From PNOJ01 sp016706845 (lineage in GTDB: Bacteria > Krumholzibacteriota > Krumholzibacteriia > LZORAL124-64-63): a stretch of DNA of 64,000 nucleotides. Below the pieces are notes generated by a model. The model was not told where the DNA came from. It saw only the letters and a program-made list of their open reading frames with translations, and ran no database searches. This document shows, one piece after another, positions 20,547-29,838 of this stretch. The position numbers and the translations under genes are program-made. Location of the stretch: contig JADJIV010000009.1 in NCBI GenBank assembly GCA_016706845.1, positions 1 to 64,000 on the forward strand, written 5' to 3'. Each line of letters opens with the position of its first letter. Position 1 is the first letter of the stretch.

Positions 20547-21219
20547 GTGATGAAGTGGAAGACACGCCCCGCAGGTCGGCTGACGCTGGTGCCCGGCTTC
20601 AAGCCGAAGTCGGCGGTCATCGATGATCCGGAGCGGCTCGAGTACGAGCGGGTCTGCATCCAGGATGCGAAGCGCGACCCGGAAGCGTTCGATTACCTGT
20701 ACGATTACTACTACGCACGGGTCTTCCGCTTCTTCTACAACCGGCTCCAGAACCGGGACGACACCGAAGCGCTGACCTCCGATGTGTTCTTCCAAGCCCT
20801 GGACCGGATCTGGCAGTTCCGGTGGCGGAACAAACCGTTCATGCGTGGCTCTACCGGATCGCGATCAACCGGCTGAACCGCCACTTCAAGGTGGCGAAGC
20901 GGCAGAAGGACTGGTTCACGCCCCTGAACGTCCTGGGCGAGGACGTGCTCGCGGACAGCGAGGGAACCCCGCCCTGAAGCTGGAGAGAGCGCAGCTGCGC
21001 ATCCGGCTCGACCGGTATCTCGGCGAGCTGGCGCACGAGGAACGCAACTGGCTCGCCCTGCGCTATCACGAAGATCTGCCCGTGAAGGAGATCGCCGCGA
21101 TCTACGGCGTCTCCGAGGGCACCATGAAGGCCAGGCTGTTCCGCACGCGCGAGAAGTTGCGTCGCGCCATGACAGACGGCCACGAACTCGATCCGGACGG
21201 TTATGACGGACATGACTGA
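20547..21219 (+). CDS. ECF-type sigma factor with two homopolymer frameshifts
   Basis: The start is GTG at 20547 or ATG at 20550. Region 2 reads FDYLYDYYYARVFRFFYNRL and DVFFQALDRIWQF. A missing C in TTCATG near 20839 breaks the frame; restoring it gives KPFHAWLYRIAINRLNRHFK. A second missing C at the CCCC near 20972 must also be restored, giving ALKLERAQLRIRLDRYLGEL. Region 4 is then EIAAIYGVSEGTMKARLFRT. The repaired protein of about 224 residues is a standard ECF sigma. The downstream membrane protein gene overlaps its stop, suggesting a sigma/anti-sigma-like pair. Confidence 0.82.
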
Positions 21220-21917
21220 TCGCGACGAACTGGAACTCTGGTTCAGCGACACCCGCATCGAGCCCCGGCACGATCGCGAGCAGAGGGAAGCGCTGCGCGC
21301 GGAACTGCGGGCGCGCCTCCGCGACCGCCGGACCTCGCGCCCCCTCGTCCTGGCCGCGGTCGCGGTGGTGATGCTGGGGGCGACCTTCGCCAACCAGCCG
21401 GCGCTGGAATCGACGGGGCTCCGTCTCGACGTCATGCAGGTCCACAACGATGGCACGGCATCCCTGGCGTCCCGTCAGGACGCCAGAACCTCCTTCGGAT
21501 TCAGCCGCAGTACGTCCGACGGGGTGCGCGTGCCCTACACCAACGCAGAACTCGAGTCTATACGAACGGCGATGGAAGAGCTGCAGCAGTTGTACCTCGA
21601 GGGACAGCTGCCCTTGAGCCGTGCCTTCGGCCTGTCATACGCGGGGAAGACCGAATACCACTTGGCATACGGAAAGGATAAAGTGAGCACATTCCCGGTC
21701 TGCATCGGTGATATCGGGACTACAGAGCAACTCCAGAAGTTTTTTCTAAGCCCCAGATACCGGGAAATTTGTTTGGCTGGCCTACAGGGCACCCTGGGGT
21801 CCCGCACCGCAGGATACGCTCATGCTCAACGGCACGCCGGTGGCGTTCAAGTCCTGGCAGTTCGACATCCCGGAGTGCGGCATCTTCACCTACCACCTCG
21901 GCACTCCGCTCAACTGA
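21203..21917 (+). CDS. Single-pass membrane protein coupled to the ECF sigma gene (frameshift near 21778)
   Basis: ATG at 21203 lies inside the sigma gene. The first 40 residues are charged and cytoplasmic-looking (ELELWFSDTRIEPRHDREQR). A helix (RPLVLAAVAVVMLGATFA) follows, then an extracytoplasmic domain of about 170 residues with MEELQQLYLEGQLPLSRAFG. A one-base slip near 21778 moves to YRAPWGPAPQDTLMLNGTP, ending IPECGIFTYHLGTPLN at 21917. There is no zinc-finger motif, so it is only anti-sigma-like by position and topology. The end overlaps the convergent radical SAM gene by eight bases. Confidence 0.65.
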
Positions 21918-23361
21918 CGCTGCTGTCCTTCAGGTGGTCCAGAGCCCGCGGGCTGCGCGCCAGCAGTTCCACCCACAGTCGCAGCGTACTCTCGAACTCC
22001 TCCCTGACGGCCCGGCACGCCGATTCCGGCACGGCGCCCACGCGTCCCGTTTCCCTGTCGATCATCGCCGTGAAGCAGAGGCTGCAGTGACGCAGCGCCC
22101 AGCAGTCCGCACACCGGCCGCCGAGGGCGTCGAACCACGCCTGCTCGAGCCGGTCCACGGCGTCGAGATCGAACCCGCGCCGCACGTCGCCCAGGACGAA
22201 CGCCGTGCCCACGCGCTCGCAGGGCTGCAGCCTGCCGTCGCTGCACACGTGAAGGCGGCGCAGGCCGGGCGTGCAGACGCCGCCCGGCCGGAAGGTGGCG
22301 CCGAGCGGTACGGCCTCGCGGTGGTAGAAGCGGATCAGGGGGCCGTCGAACCAGGCGCGCACCAGCGGCCCCAGAGCGGCGTGGCGTCCCGACGCGCAGG
22401 CCGCGACATAGGCGTCACGCGCCCGCTCCCAACCGTCCGCATCCGACGGCGTCATGGCCGGGTCGGCTTCGACCATCCACGAGAGGTCCGCATAGGACGC
22501 CCCCACCGATAAGTCGGCGAGGCCCAAATTGCGGCCCAGTTTCACGAAGAAGGCGTCGGCTTCCAACAGGTCGCTGCCGGGCGCCAGCGTCGCCTGGAAC
22601 CGCAGCCGACCTGCCGCGGCGGGATCCCGAGCCAGCAGGCGTGCCAGGCCTGCCATCACCGTGGCGTGCGTGGGCCGGCCGTCGGACGTGGTGCGCCAGC
22701 GGTCGTGGATCGGCGCCGGGCCGTCCAGGCTCACCTGCAGGTACAGACCCCGTTCGGCGATGAGATCGACCATCGCGGCATCGAGCAGGGTGCCGTTGGT
22801 GTCCAGGATGATCCGGATTTCGGGCCGCTGCTCCGCTTGGACCAGGTCCGCGACCATGCGGACGAGTCCCGGCGCCAGCAGGGGCTCGCCGCCGTAGAGC
22901 GAAATCGACGGCGACCCGCCGCCCGCGCAGGTCAGGAACAGGTCCACGGCGGCCCGCACCGTTTCTTCCGACATCCGCCGCTCGCCGTGGGGGCGTGTCC
23001 AAGCGACGGCACGCGTGTGGGGGCAGTAGGCGCAGCGCAGATTGCAGCGCTCGTCCAGGGTCAGGGTCATCTGGGAAATGCGGCTCGAGTAGTCGATGGC
23101 GCGGTCCCGGCCGGACCGCTTCGCGACCAGGCGTGGACGCCGGGAACAGAACAGGCCGTGTTCGGCGTGAGCCCGCCCAAACTCGTCGGAGATGGCTGGA
23201 TCGGCGTCGATCACGGCCGGATCGGGCGCCGCCGCTTCCAGCCACGAGGCCACGGACGGCGACAACTCCACGACCTGATCGGCCCCGGCGTCGTAGGCGT
23301 AGATCCGGCCCCCGTGCCGGAAGACCCGGCAGAGCGGGTGGCCTGGCTCAGGCGCCGTCAC
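21910..23361 (-). CDS. Radical SAM/SPASM peptide maturase (RiPP-type)
   Basis: This protein of about 483 residues installs radical-made crosslinks in a peptide. The N-terminal region (CRVFRHGGRIYAYDAGADQV) resembles leader-recognition or start regions of Cys-rich-peptide maturases. LTLDERCNLRCAYCPHT holds the CxxxCxxC site for the SAM-binding 4Fe-4S cluster, followed by SLYGGEPLL. The C-terminal SPASM-like part has RRLHVCSDGRLQPCERVG, CADCWALRHCSLC and a later Cys, for auxiliary clusters. GTG at 23361 is preferred; ATGs at 23394 and 23397 are alternatives with a poor ribosome site. Either start overlaps the upstream 61-residue Cys-rich ORF, the likely substrate. Chemistry is inferred from family. 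Confidence 0.85.
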   Translation of the reverse strand: MTAPEPGHPLCRVFRHGGRIYAYDAGADQVVELSPSVASWLEAAAPDPAVIDADPAISDEFGRAHAEHGLFCSRRPRLVAKRSGRDRAIDYSSRISQMTLTLDERCNLRCAYCPHTRAVAWTRPHGERRMSEETVRAAVDLFLTCAGGGSPSISLYGGEPLLAPGLVRMVADLVQAEQRPEIRIILDTNGTLLDAAMVDLIAERGLYLQVSLDGPAPIHDRWRTTSDGRPTHATVMAGLARLLARDPAAAGRLRFQATLAPGSDLLEADAFFVKLGRNLGLADLSVGASYADLSWMVEADPAMTPSDADGWERARDAYVAACASGRHAALGPLVRAWFDGPLIRFYHREAVPLGATFRPGGVCTPGLRRLHVCSDGRLQPCERVGTAFVLGDVRRGFDLDAVDRLEQAWFDALGGRCADCWALRHCSLCFTAMIDRETGRVGAVPESACRAVREEFESTLRLWVELLARSPRALDHLKDSSVS

Positions 23362-23533
23362 GCTTCCCGAGAACGACCGGGAGTGCGCCGACATCATCCT
23401 TGGCAGACTTGGTCGACTGGCTTCCGGCCTGGTCGCCCGTCACGCAATTGCAGGCACAGGAGCAGCCACACGTTCCATCTGCGCGTGGGGCGAGGGTATC
23501 GGGACGATGGTCCGGTTCGACGATCTTGATCAT
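23348..23533 (-). CDS. Putative RiPP precursor peptide with alternating cysteines
   Basis: This 61-residue ORF starts at ATG 23533, ten bases after GGGAG; an ATG at 23542 is an alternative. The first 20 residues (MIKIVEPDHRPDTLAPRADG) would be the leader. Residues 21-30 are TCGCSCACNC, five cysteines at every second position. A Ser/Lys/Asp-rich tail of 31 residues without cysteine follows. The stop lies inside the start of the radical SAM/SPASM maturase gene, a usual arrangement for precursor and enzyme. There is no signal peptide and no transporter nearby. I know no named precursor family with this exact CxCxCxCxC core. A metallothionein-like metal ligand is the main alternative. Confidence 0.65.
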   Translation of the reverse strand: MIKIVEPDHRPDTLAPRADGTCGCSCACNCVTGDQAGSQSTKSAKDDVGALPVVLGKRDGA

Positions 23534-23581
23534 GCGGTTCATTCTCCCGATGGCCGGGCGAGGGCCAAGGACAGCATACAC

Positions 23582-23887
23582 TTACCGCGCTGGAGAAATG
23601 TGAAAAATCATCCGGATCGACGCTGATTTCATGCAACGTTCCGGGGCTACCGTGATTGTAGCTATTGTCGGAGAAGAGTCCGGGGGGACAAACCATTCGA
23701 TCACGATCGGGATTCCGAAACACTGTGCGAAGCTCTAGTGAGTCGCGAACCTACCTTCCCCTCGCATTCTTGGCCGGAACTCCTCTTTCGAGAATGACCT
23801 ACGGGCGAGGGCCATTCGGAGGGGTTCCGGCCTTCCACTTCCTTCCAGCAGTGCAGGCGGGGGTTGGTGTGACGGGGCGCCGCTGAT
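23582..23887. other. Intergenic region upstream of the peptide/maturase cassette
   Basis: This gap of about 300 bases should contain the promoter of the minus-strand precursor-maturase cassette. It is less GC-rich than its surroundings near 23585-23660 and near 23640-23760. A perfect 11-base stem (23874-23900, GGGGCGCCGCT and complement) spans the stop codon of the neighbouring methyltransferase gene and may end its transcript. No RNA gene recognised. Confidence 0.5.
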
Positions 23888-24523
23888 CTAGCGGCGCCCC
23901 GCCACGAGTTCGATCAGGCCGGCCCGGGGGCCGTCCGCCGCGTTCCCGTCGATCAATGGCATGCATTCCCGGTGGTGCAGCGTGTTCCAACCCCGGAACA
24001 GGTTGCGCACGACGCCGCGCGCCAGGTAGGTGCGGTACTCGCCGTCCGGACTGCGGAAGCTGTGCAGCCCCACCCGCTCCCACGTCGCTCTCACCTCGTC
24101 GTAGGACGCGTCGTCCACGTGCCGCGCCGTCAGGAACAGCAGCGACCCATGCGCCGTCCAGCTGAAGATGCGGTGCAGCAGGCTGGCGTTGTCCGTGCGG
24201 GACAGGCGCGGCATCACGTCGTAGCAGAGCAGCGCATCGTACGGCTGCGGGCCCGGGTCGTGGTCCAGGTACGATTCGCGGTAAGCCACGAGTTCGTGGC
24301 TGCCTGCGGCCGCCGCCTCGTTCAGGCTCGCCGCAGCTGCGGCGGTTGGGGCCAGCGCGGTCACGCGGTAGCCGGCCCCCGCCAGGTGGAGGGCGCGGGC
24401 GCCGTCGCCGGACGCGAGGTCGAGGACTCGGCCGCCGGGCCGGATCCGGTCCTGGAACGCCTCGAGCAGGGAATCGGGGGCCGCGCCGGTGAGGACGGCG
24501 ACGGCGGCATTGGTGTCTTGCAT
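23888..24523 (-). CDS. Class I SAM-dependent methyltransferase, TehB-like
   Basis: This is a 211-residue Rossmann-fold methyltransferase. RVLDLASGDGARALHLAGAG is SAM motif I. YDALLCYDVMPRLSRTDNAS and GSLLFLTARHVDDASYDE resemble the acidic and post-motif regions of TehB-type small-molecule methyltransferases. ATG at 24523 has a weak GAGCGAG site. It follows the secreted-protein array at 24649 after 125 bases and has no obvious functional partner. The substrate cannot be told. Confidence 0.7.
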   Translation of the reverse strand: MQDTNAAVAVLTGAAPDSLLEAFQDRIRPGGRVLDLASGDGARALHLAGAGYRVTALAPTAAAAASLNEAAAAGSHELVAYRESYLDHDPGPQPYDALLCYDVMPRLSRTDNASLLHRIFSWTAHGSLLFLTARHVDDASYDEVRATWERVGLHSFRSPDGEYRTYLARGVVRNLFRGWNTLHHRECMPLIDGNAADGPRAGLIELVAGRR

Positions 24524-24648
24524 GGCTCGCTCGCGGTTGAGGACGTGCCTTTCGGGGCGATCACGGGAGATGATCGGCCGGCGGTCCTCGCGGTTGAGCG
24601 GGAAATACGGTGCAGGGGCTCCCTCCCGGCCGGTCCGGGCGGGCGGGC

Positions 24649-25245
24649 TCAGTGGGAGTAGAGGGTCTTGACCTCGCCCCAGGTCCCCTGCTGGTCGGCG
24701 TCGCCGTTGTTCAGGGTGAAGACGGCGCGGTCGAAGTCGCCGCTGCAGACCGACGCCGGCTTCATGGTGTTCACGCCCACGAGGTAGCCGGGCGTGCCGT
24801 CCGGGAAGCTGGCCGAGCCGGGCACCGGCCCCACCTTGAAGAGCAGCGGACCCTCCCCCAGCAGCATCACGGTCATGGACATCAGCGGCACCAGGCCGAC
24901 GCTGTTGGGCGACAGGCCGTTCAACCCGCCCAACTGCAGGCCGACGGTGTAGTCGTCGCCGCTGCCCACGTTCAGGCCCGCGGTCAGCGTCCAGCCGCCC
25001 ACGTAGGTCGCGGAGCCCTCGACGGTCACGCGGGCCTCCCAGGCCATCACCGGCGAGCCGGAGGGCTGCGCGAGCACGAAATGGATGGTGCAGGAGCCCG
25101 GGACGTCCACCTCGAGGTTCCCGCCGCAGGTGCCGGACGCGGCGTCGGTGCAGATGCAGAACACGTCGGATTGGGCCGCGGCGCCGCCGGCCGTCAGCAG
25201 CAGCAGCGCGAAGGCCAGGGCGGAGACGGGGCTCGGGCAACGCAT
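24649..25245 (-). CDS. Secreted FCICTD-family protein with WGxxKxxY tag (array member A)
   Basis: GGAGGG precedes ATG at 25245 by about six bases, which is better placed than the ATG at 25251. The signal peptide ends GGAAAQ. The mature domain starts DVFCICTDAASGTCGG and has WEARVTVEGSATYVGGW. A hallmark GPVPGSASFPDGTPGYLVGV is followed by VCSGDFDRAVF. The protein ends GTWGEVKTLYSH. It is 198 residues long. Genes at 29839 and 30486 encode the same layout, and those at 25352 and 28488 a diverged form. I do not recognise the fold; extracellular Cys-rich beta protein is a fair description. Confidence 0.78.
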   Translation of the reverse strand: MRCPSPVSALAFALLLLTAGGAAAQSDVFCICTDAASGTCGGNLEVDVPGSCTIHFVLAQPSGSPVMAWEARVTVEGSATYVGGWTLTAGLNVGSGDDYTVGLQLGGLNGLSPNSVGLVPLMSMTVMLLGEGPLLFKVGPVPGSASFPDGTPGYLVGVNTMKPASVCSGDFDRAVFTLNNGDADQQGTWGEVKTLYSH

Positions 25246-25296
25246 CGGCATCCCTCCGGAGTGGGCGGGGGCGGTCCGGGATGACCTTACTGAAAA

Positions 25297-25335
25297 GGGG
25301 GCGGCGGGACAAGCTGCAGCTGCCCCGCCGCCCCC
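25297..25335 (-). terminator. Rho-independent terminator of array member B
   Basis: Perfect 12-base arms (GGGGGCGGCGGG and complement) are followed on the minus strand by TTTT (25296-25293), just after the stop codon at 25352 of the FlgD-tailed secreted protein. Confidence 0.8.
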
Positions 25336-25351
25336 CGGGAGTTCAGACCCC

Positions 25352-27681
25352 TCAACGGACCAGGCTCAGACGCACCACGGCGCCCGTCGCCGCGCCGTCC
25401 AGGTGGAGCGCGGCGAAATAGGCCCCGCTGGCGACCTCGCGCCCTTGCTCGTCGACGCCCTGCCAGGTGATCCGGTTCTCGCCGGCCACGCCCGCGCCGA
25501 TCTCGAGGCGCTTCACCACGCGGCCCTGCACGTCGTGGATCCGCACCTCGGCCTTGCCGGCCCGCGGCAGCGTCAGCACGATCTCGGTGCGCGGGTTGAA
25601 CGGGTTCGGAACCGCGCGCAGGCTGCACCGGGCCGCCGCGGCCTCCGGAGCCGCGGTCGACAGGTCCGGCGTGCGCAGGCGCACGACCAGCGGCCCCGCC
25701 CCGACGTCCAGCGTCAGGCTCGACTGCGCCCGCATCGACAGCACCGCGACGCGGTTCTGGTGGGGCAGGTACAGCTGCAGGTCCTCGCGGCCGCCCCACT
25801 CCGCGGCGTCCCAGCGCAGCGTGACCGGGCCGGGCGCGGGCGCGGTGACGACGAGGTCCCAGGCCACGTCCGACCCGTCGGCGGCCCGGTAGTCGGCCGT
25901 GAGCTGATCGCCGGTGCTGAGGTCCAGGGCCGCGCCGTCGAGCCACAGCTCGGGGCGGGACGCGGCGACCGGCGCGCGCGGGGGGCGGGGCTGGTCCCAC
26001 GTGGGGTCGAAGCCGGCGGCGGCTTTCTCGAGGCGGCCGACGGTGACGGATTCGGGGGCGCCGTCGAGGCCGAGGAGAGGCGCCAGTTGACATCATCGGC
26101 TGAAGTCAGGTGGAGCGGATTTATCGGCGCCGATGTTGATGTAGCGGAACCATGCGCGACATCGCTCCGGTACGCGGCCAGCCAGTACCCGTACCAGGGA
26201 TCGATTGTCGTCCGGAAGTCGTACGACCCGGTAGCCGGGTTGTACGAATGAACGCCGTTCCCGACGAGGCCCATCTGGATCGCCGTCGCGTAGTCGTAAC
26301 GACTCCCCTGGTAGTCGACCATGGCGTCCGTGAGGTCCATCGACGACCACAGGGGTGCGCCGAGCATGTTCCAGCCGTTGGCCAAGGGGACGAGGACACC
26401 GTCGAGATCGAACTGGCCCTCCATCGTCCAGGTGAACGGGGTCGTCGCGCCGATCCAGTAGCCGGTTCCCTGGGACATCGCCTCCCCGGAGCTGCGATAC
26501 TGGTACCCGCCGCCTCCCAAGTAACCATAGATGAACGTCGGCTGCGGGAGTCGTCGTTCACCACCGAGTCGAAGGTGCCCGGCGCATCCGGCAACAGGGG
26601 CGCGCCGACCATGCTCCAGCCCGTCGGGAGAGCGCGGGAAGTGGGGGTGAGCGGCGGGATGGGGTTGGGGCCCACCACGAGCCTGAAATGTCGAATTTGG
26701 CCAGGACTCGCCGTGAACGAGAAGCTGAGGCCGGAAGCCCACAAATCGATGATTTCCGCCCGGTCGACGTCGATCAGCGACAGATCCCAATACTGGGTCT
26801 GATCGAAATCGGGCAGGAAGGTCAGCGTCGCGGCGCCGGCTTGATCGGTCGTGATCTCGATCGGCCACATCTTGGCTTCGTCTTCAGGGTCGAAATGCGA
26901 CCTGATGTCGGTGCGGAACGCATCGCCGAACGGAGACATCCATTCCGGGTGCGGGAAGGTCAACTGCACATATCCCGAAGGCGGGAGCGGCGGCTCGGGG
27001 ATGTCGAGCGCCGGATCGTACCCGTCCGTGGCGGACAGAGACGTACCTGCCACGTTGTTCTGGTCGAGGTAGCCGCCGACAGCCGCGTCGATCTCCACCG
27101 AGAAGTCTTCGTCGACGCCACAATTCATGACCTGAATCGTGCACCCCGCGTTCACAGGCCTGGGGCGCGTTCATGTTGCCCGTCAGGACCTGGCAGGGAG
27201 TGTTGATGCCCAGGGTGTGCACATAGCCGGGCTCGCCGCCGGGGAAGCTGACGGAGCCAGCGACGCCCTTGACCGTGAAGGTCGCAGCCGAGCTGGCGCC
27301 GGGGGCCGCGCCGTACATCGTCTTGCTGGCCAGAATGACGGCCGGAGCCGCCGGGTGCGGCGTGGTGCCCATGCCAACAACGAAGTCCATGGCGTCGCCG
27401 TCGACATCCAGGCCGCCGTTGAGAGTCCAGGTACCCTGGACCGTGAAGTTATTGGTCTCCACGATCGTGCACTCCCACGCCCGGACGAAGGCGCCCGACG
27501 GACGGGTGATCATCAGGTAAACGTTGATGGGAGCGAAGCCGCCAGGGTACGTCACGTTGTACGCGGTGGCGCCGGTGTCGAAGTAGACGCTGAAGACATC
27601 CTGACATTGGCTGATCTGAGCCTCGACGCCAGTAACGGCGACCAGTGATAGGATCATCGCCAGTGCAATCGTTCTACGCAT
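25352..27681 (-). CDS. Large secreted protein with FlgD-like tail (array member B, three frameshifts)
   Basis: Start ATG 27681; signal peptide TIALAMILSLVAVTGVEAQ. Domain 1 includes PINVYLMITRPSGAFVRAWE and GSVSFPGGEPGYVHTLGINT. A slip near 27160 leads to domain 2, with DIPEPPLPPSGYVQLTFPHP. Then GWSMVGAPLLPDAP is cut by a slip near 26545 and followed by MEGQFDLDGVLVPLANGWNM, a repeated 'GW-MxGAPL' beta module. A third slip near 26090 restores PLLGLDGAPESVTVGRLEKA and a domain ending in the tail VPNPFNPRTEIVLTLPRAGK and EVASGAYFAALHLDG. About 776 residues when repaired. Closest relative is the gene at 28488-29813, intact and shorter. Surface protein of unknown role. Confidence 0.72.
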
Positions 27682-27780
27682 GAGATATCTCCTTGTGGTT
27701 CATGGTCTACACGATGTCTTTCTATGATGATGATGCTCATTCGATCATGGAAGTGGTCAACGCGATCGCAACCTTCGACA

Positions 27781-28359
27781 TCACCTCCCATAGACGGACT
27801 TCAGGGTTCCCCATGGCATCTGCTGCAGAGCGACAGGATCGTCGGATGTCAGCTCGAGAAGAATCGTCGTGACGGGCGCCACCGCCACGAACGGCAGCTG
27901 CGCCGGCAGCTCGACGCGGTACGCCCGCTCCGGCGGCGCCAGGACCGTCACCGCCAGCGGGTACTGCGCGCCGATCTCCGCGGCGAAGTCCAGCAGCAGC
28001 GGCCGGCCGACCTGGTCGGTCTCCAGGAGCAGCTCCCAGGTCTCGGTCTGGTCCATGAAGATCTCCGAGGGCCTCAGCTCGTGGCGCCAGCGGTTCGGCA
28101 GCTCCGCCGGCGCGCCCGGCATCACGAAGGACAGGCCCAGGTAGCCGCCGGGCGGCGGCGGCGGCTCCGGCAGGTCGTAGCCGTCCGCGCCCATCAGGGC
28201 GTCGTCGTGCACGCCGAAGCGGTGGACGTCGGAGACGACCGCGTCGCCGTGCGCCTGCAGGGTGATGACGATCGATTGGGAGAGCGCTGTCGCGGGGACG
28301 AAGGCGGCGAGCCAAGCCAGGAAAGCGAGCGGCGGGGCGGCGCGGCGCCGATGATGCAC
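27781..28359 (-). CDS. Secreted PEPP-domain protein with WGxxKxxY tag (array member D)
   Basis: The GTG at 28359 follows GAGGAG by about eight bases. The 192-residue protein has signal peptide PLAFLAWLAAFVPATALSQ. Its single domain contains GYDLPEPPPPPGGYLGLSFV and a LETDQVGRPLLLDF segment, equivalent to domain 2 of the genes at 25352 and 28488. It lacks domain 1 and the FlgD-like tail and instead ends QMPWGTLKSVYGR. This is direct evidence that the same domain can carry either C-terminal tail. An upstream element is shared with the gene at 30486. Confidence 0.78.
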   Translation of the reverse strand: MHHRRRAAPPLAFLAWLAAFVPATALSQSIVITLQAHGDAVVSDVHRFGVHDDALMGADGYDLPEPPPPPGGYLGLSFVMPGAPAELPNRWRHELRPSEIFMDQTETWELLLETDQVGRPLLLDFAAEIGAQYPLAVTVLAPPERAYRVELPAQLPFVAVAPVTTILLELTSDDPVALQQMPWGTLKSVYGR

Positions 28360-28407
28360 GACCGACTCCTCTGCGCACGGGCGCCGCGGCGTCCGGGACG
28401 GTTCGAG

Positions 28408-28430
28408 GGTGTCACATCGGGCGATTCGAC
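28408..28430 (-). promoter_or_regulatory. Conserved upstream element, copy 1
   Basis: The plus-strand sequence TGTCACATCGGGCGATTCGAC, 51-71 bases before the GTG at 28359, matches 19 of 21 bases at 31163-31183, which lies the same distance before the GTG at 31109. A shared promoter or leader is likely. Copied upstream DNA from gene duplication is the alternative. Confidence 0.5.
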
Positions 28431-28487
28431 GTGTTGATGCTATCAGAGAACCTTTGGAATTGCAAGTGTTCCTTCAAGTTATGGCTT

Positions 28488-29813
28488 TCAGCGCACCAGG
28501 CTCAATCGGACCACCGCTCCGGTTGCGGCCCCCTCCAGGGACAGCGCGGCGAAATAGGTCCCGCTGGCGACCTCGCGCCCTTGCTCGTCGACGCCCTGCC
28601 AGGTGATCCGGTTCTCGCCGGCCAGGCCATCGATGGACTCGAGGCGCTTCACCAGGCGACCCTGCACGTCGTGGATCCGCACTTCGGCTCGGCCCGCCCG
28701 CGGCAGCGTCAGCACGATCTCGGTACGCGGGTTGAACGGGTTCGGGACCGCGCGCAGCTCGAAGCGATCCGACGGGACCGCCGGCGCGCCTGTCGCCGGG
28801 AGCCGACCCACGATGAGCCGGAAGTTCCTCGGTTGGTCCGCCACGACGTTCACGGTGAGGGAAAGCGAATTCCAGAGGTCGATCACCTGGCCCTCGTCAT
28901 CGTCGATCAGCGTCAGGCCCCAGCCGGTTGACAGGCCGAAGTCCGGCTGGAAGGACAGGGTCGCGAGTCCGCTGTTGCTGCTCGAAAGTCGGAGGGGCCA
29001 AGTCTTGGCGTAGTGTACCGGATCGTAGAGCGACCGGGAGTCCGTCTTGAAATCATCACCCACGGTCGCATTCCATTCGGGATGCGGGATGGCCAACGAC
29101 AGGTATCCGTCCGGTGACGGCGGCGGTTCCGGAAGATCGTATTGGCCGTCGAACCAGTCCGTCGCCCTGGAGTAGGCGCCGATCCAGTTGTCGTAATCCA
29201 GCATGTCGTCGAGCACGGCACGCATGTTCACCGAGAAATTCGGGTCGGCGGATTGGCATGCGACCGTGGATTCAATGCTGCCGTTGACGCTCGCCTGCGG
29301 GCAGCAGGCATCGACCATCATGCCGATGGCGACCCGCAGGGGGGTGTTGATGCCCGGCGTGTGTACGTAGCCGGGCTCGTCGTTGGGGAAAGAGGTCGAG
29401 CCCGGGATACCCGCCAACTGAAACACCGCGGTCGATGTCGGCATCCCGTACATGGTCTTGCTGGCGAGCAGGTTGATGGATGTCGTCGCCGGGAATTCCG
29501 ACATCTCCACCACGAAGTCCTGCGGGTCGCCGTCGAGGTCCGTGCCGCCGTGGACCGTCCAGGTGCCCGGCACCGTGAAGGTGTTCCCCTCGATGATGCG
29601 GCACTCCCACGACCGGATGGTGTCGCCGGTGGGATGGGTCAGGATCAGGTAGACGTGCAGGGGCGTGAAGGTGCCGGTGTAGGAAGTGTTGAACCGGGTG
29701 GCCTCCAGGTCGAAGTAGACGCCGATCGCGTCCGGGCAGGGGCTGATCTGGGCCGCGGCGCCCGAGCTGAGGACCGTCAGCACAATCGTGATCAGGGCCA
29801 GGGATCTTGTCAT
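28488..29813 (-). CDS. Secreted two-domain protein with FlgD-like tail (array member C)
   Basis: This intact 441-residue protein starts at ATG 29813 after GGGGGGA. Signal peptide LALITIVLTVLSSGAAAQ. Domain 1 (about residues 22-190) has PLHVYLILTHPTGDTIRSWE and GSTSFPNDEPGYVHTPGINT. Domain 2 (about 200-350) has YDLPEPPPSPDGYLSLAIPH and LATLSFQPDFG. The last 90 residues are the tail VPNPFNPRTEIVLTLPRAGR, RITWQGVDEQG and VVRLSLVR, nearly identical to that of member B. The tail sequence is far more similar between B and C than the domains are, suggesting recent exchange or conversion. It lies 25 bases after member E, probably in one transcript. Confidence 0.82.
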   Translation of the reverse strand: MTRSLALITIVLTVLSSGAAAQISPCPDAIGVYFDLEATRFNTSYTGTFTPLHVYLILTHPTGDTIRSWECRIIEGNTFTVPGTWTVHGGTDLDGDPQDFVVEMSEFPATTSINLLASKTMYGMPTSTAVFQLAGIPGSTSFPNDEPGYVHTPGINTPLRVAIGMMVDACCPQASVNGSIESTVACQSADPNFSVNMRAVLDDMLDYDNWIGAYSRATDWFDGQYDLPEPPPSPDGYLSLAIPHPEWNATVGDDFKTDSRSLYDPVHYAKTWPLRLSSSNSGLATLSFQPDFGLSTGWGLTLIDDDEGQVIDLWNSLSLTVNVVADQPRNFRLIVGRLPATGAPAVPSDRFELRAVPNPFNPRTEIVLTLPRAGRAEVRIHDVQGRLVKRLESIDGLAGENRITWQGVDEQGREVASGTYFAALSLEGAATGAVVRLSLVR

Positions 29814-29838
29814 GGTTGTCCCCCCCGGGTCGTGCCGG

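Noticed and set aside
23394..23723. Minus-strand ORF of 109 codons as a second RiPP precursor
   Set aside because: It overlaps the Cys-rich peptide in another frame, has no protein-like bias and no clear ribosome site; it is most likely a shadow.
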